Origin: Nisaea sp. | Lineage (GTDB): Bacteria; Pseudomonadota; Alphaproteobacteria; Thalassobaculales; Thalassobaculaceae | Length of the DNA: 63,405 nt | Reading direction: 5' to 3' | Assembly (NCBI RefSeq): GCF_017640745.1 | Contig: NZ_JAEPQA010000028.1 | Location: 1 to 63,405 of the forward strand | Part shown: positions 58,405 to 63,405 of the stretch, piece by piece | Position numbering within the stretch: the stretch's first letter is position 1 | Layout of the letters: each line of letters opens with the position of its first letter | Notes under the pieces: generated by a model | What the model was told of the DNA's origin: nothing | The model's database searches: none | Seen by the model: only the letters and a program-made list of their open reading frames with translations | Translations under genes and position numbers: made by a program

Positions 58405-59779
58405 AAAGACCCGAGCGGCGGCACTCGACGCGCTGAAGCAGATCTTCGGAGACCGTTTCACGACCGCCGAGGCGGTTCGTCACCAGCATGGCAAGGACGA
58501 AAGCTATCACGCGCCGATGGCGCCCGATGCCGTGGTCTTCGCTGAGACCGAGGACGAGATCTCCCAGGCGATCACGGTCTGCAACCGGCTCGGCTTTCCC
58601 GTCATCCCGTTCGGCACCGGCACCTCTCTCGAAGGACACGTTGCTGCGATGAAGGGCGGGGTGACGATCGATACCTCGCTCATGGACAGGATCATTTCGG
58701 TCAACGCAGAGGACCTCGACGTCGTCGTGCAGCCGGGCGTGACCCGCAAACAGTTGAACGAACACCTGCGCGATACCGGTCTGTTCTTCCCGATCGATCC
58801 CGGCGCCGACGCCTCGATCGGCGGCATGACGGCGACCCGCGCTTCCGGCACGAACGCGGTGCGCTATGGCACGATGCGGGAGAACGTGATCTCGCTCCGC
58901 GTGGTCACGCCGAGCGGCGAGGTGATCCGCACCTCCCGGCGCGCCCGCAAGAGCTCGGCAGGGTACGACCTGACGCGCCTTTTCGTCGGCTCGGAAGGCA
59001 CGCTCGGCGTCATCACCGAGATCACGCTCAAGGTCTACGGCATACCGGAAGCGATTTCCTCCGCCGTCTGCCAGTTCGAAACGATGGAAGGGGCGGTCGA
59101 TTCCGTCATCACCACGATCCACGCGGGCGTCCCCGTCGCGCGGATGGAGCTTCTCGACGAGGTGCAGATGGGCGCCTGCATCGATTATTCGAAGCTCGAA
59201 GGATATCAGCCCAAGCCGACCATCTTCTTCGAGTTCCACGGCAGCGAAGCCGGCGTGAAGGAGCAGGCGGAGACGGTCGAGGGCATTACGGCCGAGTTCG
59301 GCGGCTCCTCCTTCCAGTGGGCGACGCGGACCGAGGACCGCAACGTGCTCTGGCAGGCGCGGCACGACGCCTATTATGCGGCGCTGGCCCAGCGCCCGGG
59401 CGCGCAGGGTTGGCCGACGGATGTCTGCGTGCCGGTCTCGCGGCTGGCCGAATGTATTCGCGAAACCAAGGCGGATCTCGAGGAGACCGGGCTCTTCGCG
59501 CCGCTGGTCGGCCATGTCGGCGACGGCAACTTTCACCTCGTCTATATCATCGACCCCGAGAATCCCGACGAGATGGGTCGGGCGAAGGCGCACAGCGAAC
59601 GCATGGTCCGCCGGGCGCTGGCGATGGACGGAACCTGTACCGGGGAGCACGGCGTCGGCTATGGCAAGATGCCTTATCTCGAGGAAGAGCATGGAGCAGC
59701 GCTCAACCTGATGCGCGCGCTCAAGCAGGCGGTCGATCCGAACAATATCATGAACCCGGGCAAGATCGTCCGGGTCTGA
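58376..59779 (+). CDS. FAD-linked D-lactate dehydrogenase-type oxidase (LDHD)
   Basis: 467 residues. N-terminal HGKDESYHAPMAPDAVVFAETEDEI (typical of D-lactate dehydrogenase/D-2-hydroxyglutarate-type), FAD motif PVIPFGTGTSLEGHVAAMKGGV (about 78-99), IDPGADASIGGMTATRASGTNAVRYGTMRENV, and C-terminal VGDGNFHLVYIIDPENPDE and CTGEHGVGYGKMPYL with metal/flavin-associated His. Oxidises a D-2-hydroxyacid to the oxoacid; electron acceptor likely cytochrome or quinone. Confidence 0.92.
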   Translation: MNVDANPVDEKTRAAALDALKQIFGDRFTTAEAVRHQHGKDESYHAPMAPDAVVFAETEDEISQAITVCNRLGFPVIPFGTGTSLEGHVAAMKGGVTIDTSLMDRIISVNAEDLDVVVQPGVTRKQLNEHLRDTGLFFPIDPGADASIGGMTATRASGTNAVRYGTMRENVISLRVVTPSGEVIRTSRRARKSSAGYDLTRLFVGSEGTLGVITEITLKVYGIPEAISSAVCQFETMEGAVDSVITTIHAGVPVARMELLDEVQMGACIDYSKLEGYQPKPTIFFEFHGSEAGVKEQAETVEGITAEFGGSSFQWATRTEDRNVLWQARHDAYYAALAQRPGAQGWPTDVCVPVSRLAECIRETKADLEETGLFAPLVGHVGDGNFHLVYIIDPENPDEMGRAKAHSERMVRRALAMDGTCTGEHGVGYGKMPYLEEEHGAALNLMRALKQAVDPNNIMNPGKIVRV

Positions 59780-59798
59780 GGCCCGGCGAGGCCGTGGA

Positions 59799-62114
59799 TT
59801 AGGCCGTTGCCGAGGCGCTGTCGGTTTCCCGCTGTTCGGAAGCGGGATAGGCGCGCACGCGGTCGGCCGGCAGATGGATTCGGATAAGCGTCCAGGCGCC
59901 CTGCTCGCTCTTGAGTGTGATGGTCCCGCCGTGCAGTTCGGTCAGGTTGCGGGCAAGAGACAATCCAAGGCCGACGCCGCCATAGCGTCTTGAAAGGGCC
60001 TGTTCGGCTTGCTGGAACGGTTCCATCACGCGTTCCAGATCCCCGGGCGATATGCCGACGCCGGTGTCCTCGACCTCGATATCGATCCCGCCGTCATCGG
60101 CCATGAGAGCCCGCATATGGATGGTTCCGCCACGCGGAGTGAATTTCACCGAATTGATCAGCAGGTTGATCAGCACCTGGCGCAGCCGGGTCTCGTCTCC
60201 AAAGAGGGCGGGGAGATCGTTCGGGATATCGAGCTCGAGATGGAGACCGGCTTCGACCACCCGGTCGCCCAGCATGCGGGCGCAGGATTTCAACATTCGG
60301 CGGATGTCGATCACACCCTCGTCGAGTTTCACAAAGCCGGCTTCGATCCGCGATATGTCGAGCAGGTCGTTCAGAACCGTCAGCAGGTGCTTGCCGGTTT
60401 CGTTGATGTCTTTCGCGTAGTCGAGGTACCGGTCGTTCTCCATCTTGCCAAAGAGCTGACCGGTCAGGATCTCCGAGAAGCCGATGATCGCGTTCAGCGG
60501 CGTCCGCAGTTCATGGCTCATATTTGCCAGAAAGGCGCTCTTGGTTCGGTTGGCGAGATCGGCTTCGTTGATCGCGTCGAGCAGCTGGTTCCGGCGCTCG
60601 AGTTCGCCGGTAATGTCTGTTCCGGTGCCTCGGTATCCCGTCAGAACGCCTTTCTCGAAAACCGGAGTGCCGCTGATCCGTTCGTAACGGCGCTCCCCGT
60701 CCGGTCCGAGCCGGGCATATTCGAAATTGCGGAACGGGGCGTGGGCCTCGATCTGGGCACGATGGTTATTCCATTCGGTTTCCCGGCCGGCGTTCCACTC
60801 CAGCTGCTCATATTGGAAATGCGAGGTGCCGAGGCGCGAATGCGGAGATTCGCCGCTCACGGCCTCGAAGCGGTCGGAGAGTTCGGTCAGGCGCAGGTCC
60901 GGGTCCGACTCCCAGAACCAGTCGGACGAAATCGCTGCGATATCCCGGAACCTGCCTTCGCTGTTCTTCAAGGCGATCCGCGCGCGCCGGCGATACAGAT
61001 GATTGATGACCAGCATTGCGATCAGAGCTGTCTGAAAGAGTATGAAAAGCGCCCCGATCCAGATGACGCGAATGTCCAGCCCGGCGAATTTCGTATCGTC
61101 GTTGAAGAGGATCGCGTCCTCGGGAATCTTGTCTTCATCGAATCCGAAACGTCTCAATGCGTCCATGTCGACGATGAAGCGGTTCGGGCTCTTGAGGAGG
61201 ACCGGAATATCCTTGACCGGCGCGCCGCTGAGGATCCGGGCCGCCATCAATGCGGCCGCCTTGCCCTGCTCGAAATGGCTGACAACGTATCCGCCGACCG
61301 GACCATCGCCGGGCTGAAACGGGATGGGATGGAACAAGGGAGCTCTCAGATGAACGGCAAGCATGTCCATGATCTGCGCACGGGAACGTGACCGCCCGGT
61401 ATAGTCCCTGTAGGCAGACACCAGCAGAACCGGTTCGTCGGTATCGAGAGTGGCCAGCGACAATGCCAGATCTTCGTGAGTCATCGCGTCCAGCGACAAT
61501 GTCACGAGCTCGAACGGAATCTGGTCCGGCGGGATCGCGTCGAGCTGGCTCATGTTGACCCGACCGGTTGGAGTCGCATCGCTGATGACGAAGAGTCTGC
61601 GGGAAGCTGGAAGAAGCGCCTTTATCAGGCCGATCGTTTTGATAAGCGATAATTCTTCGACCACGCCGGTGAATTGGGGGTCGTCATCGAGCGACGCGGC
61701 TTTCTCGAGATTGTTGACGCTGTGGAACACGATCGGGAGGCCTTTGAGGAGGGAGTCCCGTTCCTCAAGGGCAAAATCGAGCGCGTTGTCGTCGCCGACG
61801 ATCACAAGGTCGTAAGGCTCGACGGCGCCCAGTTTGGCGACGAGAGTTTCTCGGAAAACCCGCCCGTAAACCGCTGAGCCGAGCCGCTTGGTGTCCATAA
61901 ACTCGACGTCTATAAGCGGCTGAGTGCCACCTTTCAGGAATTCGTCGAAGCCCGCGCGTATGCCTTCGATCTGCTTGGGAACGCTGTGAAATCCCAAGTG
62001 ATAGGAACTGATGAAGAGAATGCGCTTGTCGTGCAGAGTGGTTGCGTGGGCGGCCGTAGCCGCGCCGACCATAAGAAGCACCAATATTGCGAACTTGAGA
62101 TAGCGTTCGCGCAT
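59799..62114 (-). CDS. Sensor histidine kinase with periplasmic ABC-substrate-binding-like sensor
   Basis: 771 residues. Signal peptide (1-24), periplasmic region about 28-340 with the ABC_sub_bind fold (KRILFISSYHLGFHSVPKQIEGIRAGFDEF, VPYDLVIVGDDNALDF-type segment, GGYVVSHFEQGKAAALMAARILSG), one membrane segment (about 345-370), a PAS domain (about 385-505, RFRDIAAISSDWFWESDPDLRL), HisKA with His about 531 in ANMSHELRTPLNAIIGFSE, and HATPase (NLLINSVKFTPRGG, DTGVGISPGDLERVMEPF, GGVGLGLSLARNL). No receiver domain; no cognate regulator adjacent. Confidence 0.93.
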   Translation of the reverse strand: MRERYLKFAILVLLMVGAATAAHATTLHDKRILFISSYHLGFHSVPKQIEGIRAGFDEFLKGGTQPLIDVEFMDTKRLGSAVYGRVFRETLVAKLGAVEPYDLVIVGDDNALDFALEERDSLLKGLPIVFHSVNNLEKAASLDDDPQFTGVVEELSLIKTIGLIKALLPASRRLFVISDATPTGRVNMSQLDAIPPDQIPFELVTLSLDAMTHEDLALSLATLDTDEPVLLVSAYRDYTGRSRSRAQIMDMLAVHLRAPLFHPIPFQPGDGPVGGYVVSHFEQGKAAALMAARILSGAPVKDIPVLLKSPNRFIVDMDALRRFGFDEDKIPEDAILFNDDTKFAGLDIRVIWIGALFILFQTALIAMLVINHLYRRRARIALKNSEGRFRDIAAISSDWFWESDPDLRLTELSDRFEAVSGESPHSRLGTSHFQYEQLEWNAGRETEWNNHRAQIEAHAPFRNFEYARLGPDGERRYERISGTPVFEKGVLTGYRGTGTDITGELERRNQLLDAINEADLANRTKSAFLANMSHELRTPLNAIIGFSEILTGQLFGKMENDRYLDYAKDINETGKHLLTVLNDLLDISRIEAGFVKLDEGVIDIRRMLKSCARMLGDRVVEAGLHLELDIPNDLPALFGDETRLRQVLINLLINSVKFTPRGGTIHMRALMADDGGIDIEVEDTGVGISPGDLERVMEPFQQAEQALSRRYGGVGLGLSLARNLTELHGGTITLKSEQGAWTLIRIHLPADRVRAYPASEQRETDSASATA

Positions 62115-62125
62115 TCAAGGACCTT

Positions 62126-62195
62126 TACCAGCGGACCGGTGCCGTCTTGTCGCACCGGAATCAGTCTGCATCCAGAGCTGAATAATCCGCTGGTA
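62126..62195 (-). promoter_or_regulatory. Long inverted repeat and inner hairpin in sensor kinase leader
   Basis: TACCAGCGGA (62126-62135) and TCCGCTGGTA (62186-62195) are perfect 10-bp arms, with a CCGGTGC/GCACCGG hairpin (62136-62158) stacked inside. In the kinase mRNA the outer arm ends immediately before AAGG, the ribosome site for the ATG at 62114. Confidence 0.6.
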
Positions 62196-62210
62196 TGATT
62201 AAGAAAGTGC

Positions 62211-63329
62211 TTACGGGCGCCGCAAGGCCTCCATCACCTTCCCGCAGAAGCCGTCGAAGGCATCCCGTTCGATCCAGCGCACGACCGCAACCAGATCGAG
62301 CTCCGGATCGATCCAGATCACGTTTGAGCCCTTGCCTTTGGCGAAGTAGCTGGAACGCGGCGCCGAGGGCGCGCTGCCGCCGGCCCCGTTGAGCCACCAG
62401 AGACAACCGTAATCGCTGTTGATCGGGCACGGTGTCGTCGCCGCTTCGATATAGGCCTCGGAGATCAGCCGCTCGCCGTTCCAGACGCCGCCGCGTGCCA
62501 TCATCAGTCCGGTCAGTGCCTGATCTCGGGAACTGATGAACATTCCGCCGCCCCAGTGCGAACCACCGGAGACCGACTGGATCCGTCTGCCGTCGATCTC
62601 GACCCAGGAATTCTCGTAGCCGTGCCATTCCCAGTCGGCGGAGGCGCCGATCGGAGCCATGATCCTTTCCTTGAGGACCTCGGGCAGGGGCCGCTTCCAG
62701 ACCCGCAGCAGGGCGAGCGCCAGGCGGTTCACGCGGACGTCGTTATATTCCCAGAACGTACCCGGCCGCTGCATCTCGCGCGCCTTGCCCTTCATCGTAC
62801 CTTCGCCGGCGGTAGCGTCGAGATCGCGGTTATGGTCGATCCAGTCCGGCTTGCTCCAGAGCGTGCCTTCCCATTCGCTGGTCTGCTGCAGAAGCTGGGC
62901 CCAGGTGATGTCCCTGTTCTGCTCGGACGAGAAGCCGCCGTCATCGACCAGTTCCGCCACCGGATTGTCAAAGCTCGGGATCAGGCCGTCGTCGAGCGCC
63001 AGCCCGGCGCAGATCGACAGATAGCTCTTCGCGATGCTGAAGGTGATATCCGGGCGCCGCGTGTCGCCCCATTCGTGGACGATCTTGCCGCCTCGGATGA
63101 CGAGCCCGTGCGGGTCCTCGCGCGGGCGGGTGACGCCGATGACGTCGCGCAGGCCTTCCGGCTCGCCGAACAGATCGTTGTCGAGCGCCTTCCTGACGTC
63201 CCGGTCCATGGTGGATTCATTGGCAATCGCGAAGTCGCTCGCGGCTTTGAGGCCGTCGGCGTCGAAGCCGGCGGCGCGCGGGTCGATACGGTCCCAGGAT
63301 TCGCTGGAGGCGGGAAAATACGTGGTCAT
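62211..63329 (-). CDS. Serine hydrolase, beta-lactamase (class C) fold
   Basis: 372 residues. SxxK motif SIAK with Ser98 and Lys101 (DITFSIAKSYLS), the Y-x-N motif YND in FWEYNDVRVNRLAL (about 195), and a late KGKGSNVIWID region in place of KTG. No signal peptide, so probably cytosolic; these are esterases or peptidases more often than true beta-lactamases. It lies 96 nt upstream of the sensor kinase. Confidence 0.88.
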   Translation of the reverse strand: MTTYFPASSESWDRIDPRAAGFDADGLKAASDFAIANESTMDRDVRKALDNDLFGEPEGLRDVIGVTRPREDPHGLVIRGGKIVHEWGDTRRPDITFSIAKSYLSICAGLALDDGLIPSFDNPVAELVDDGGFSSEQNRDITWAQLLQQTSEWEGTLWSKPDWIDHNRDLDATAGEGTMKGKAREMQRPGTFWEYNDVRVNRLALALLRVWKRPLPEVLKERIMAPIGASADWEWHGYENSWVEIDGRRIQSVSGGSHWGGGMFISSRDQALTGLMMARGGVWNGERLISEAYIEAATTPCPINSDYGCLWWLNGAGGSAPSAPRSSYFAKGKGSNVIWIDPELDLVAVVRWIERDAFDGFCGKVMEALRRP

Positions 63330-63405
63330 GTCGATCTCTTGGTCTCGAGGCGGGAGCGGGGACAGTAGCCCCGGCTCCGAGAGGCGGTCCAGACTTGCAT
63401 TCCGA

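Noticed and set aside
1-63405. tRNA, rRNA, insertion sequences or prophage genes
   Set aside because: No cloverleaf or rRNA-like sequence, transposase or phage-type protein was recognised; a tRNAscan-SE and ISfinder run would be decisive.

Overview
The window is a gene-dense, GC-rich stretch (no gap above about 280 bases without a gene) of what looks like a chromosome of an alphaproteobacterium, most likely a marine or aquatic Rhodospirillales-type organism. The pointers are the gene order prs-rplY-pth-ychF, the glycolate oxidase genes glcD/glcE/glcF, a phasin next to a COQ9/TetR-like gene, a MarR - OmpR-type regulator - EnvZ-type kinase unit beside a branched-chain aminotransferase, a Cys-free L36 protein, and acyl-CoA genes resembling AcuI and DmdB. 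Organism placement is inference. No rRNA, tRNA, CRISPR array, transposase or phage gene was seen.

Layout. 1-1.7 kb: end of an FAD/Fe-S oxidoreductase and a serine-glyoxylate type aminotransferase. 1.7-10.6 kb (minus strand): a signal-less family-5 solute-binding protein and a tight five-gene operon coding for a HAD-like protein, a large glycosyltransferase fusion, a small RTX calcium-binding protein and a dedicated type I secretion ABC/HlyD pair; this is the most unusual block. 10.7-15.5 kb: class II aldolase family protein, ThDP enzyme, tandem hot-dog thioesterase, methyltransferase, rpmJ. 15.7-20.9 kb: glcD, ppk2, glcE, glcF, i.e. glycolate oxidase genes with a polyphosphate kinase 2 inserted. 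20.9-25.2 kb: TPR protein, M48 peptidase, DUF898 membrane protein, dihydroorotase family protein. 25.3-31.6 kb: lipid/acyl-CoA metabolism (SCP2-type thiolase, GNAT, AcuI-like reductase, DmdB-like ligase) and a GT92-like transferase coupled to an SDR. 31.6-35.8 kb: CPA2 antiporter with RCK domain, dienelactone hydrolase, small kinase-like NTPase, BASS transporter. 35.8-45.4 kb (all minus): hldD/rfaD, lgt, midA-like, pgeF, M24 protein, lipoprotein, prs, rplY, pth, ychF. 45.5-49.2 kb (plus): ubiK, YbjN, proC, COQ9/TetR-like, phasin, csaA. 49.2-53.8 kb: EnvZ/OmpR/MarR operon divergent from ilvE, then a thioesterase bracketed by two REP-like elements. 54-63.4 kb: amidase, DMT transporter, ABC-F (Uup), DjlA-like, a D-lactate-dehydrogenase-type oxidase, a hybrid-sensing histidine kinase and a beta-lactamase-fold serine hydrolase.

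Themes. Glyoxylate/2-hydroxyacid oxidation recurs: SgaA-type aminotransferase, GlcDEF, the partial FAD/Fe-S protein and a second FAD oxidase at 58.4 kb. Storage-polymer regulation appears at the phasin promoter, which carries a strong sigma70-type promoter with a CTGC-N3-GCAG site matching the published PhaR operator. Several genes have strong inverted repeats right at their translation start, most strikingly a 14-bp perfect hairpin with the thioesterase start codon in its loop (53075-53107). The candidate new system is the RTX export operon with its own HAD/glycosyltransferase partners (3223-10589), possibly a sugar-modified RTX protein and its exporter.
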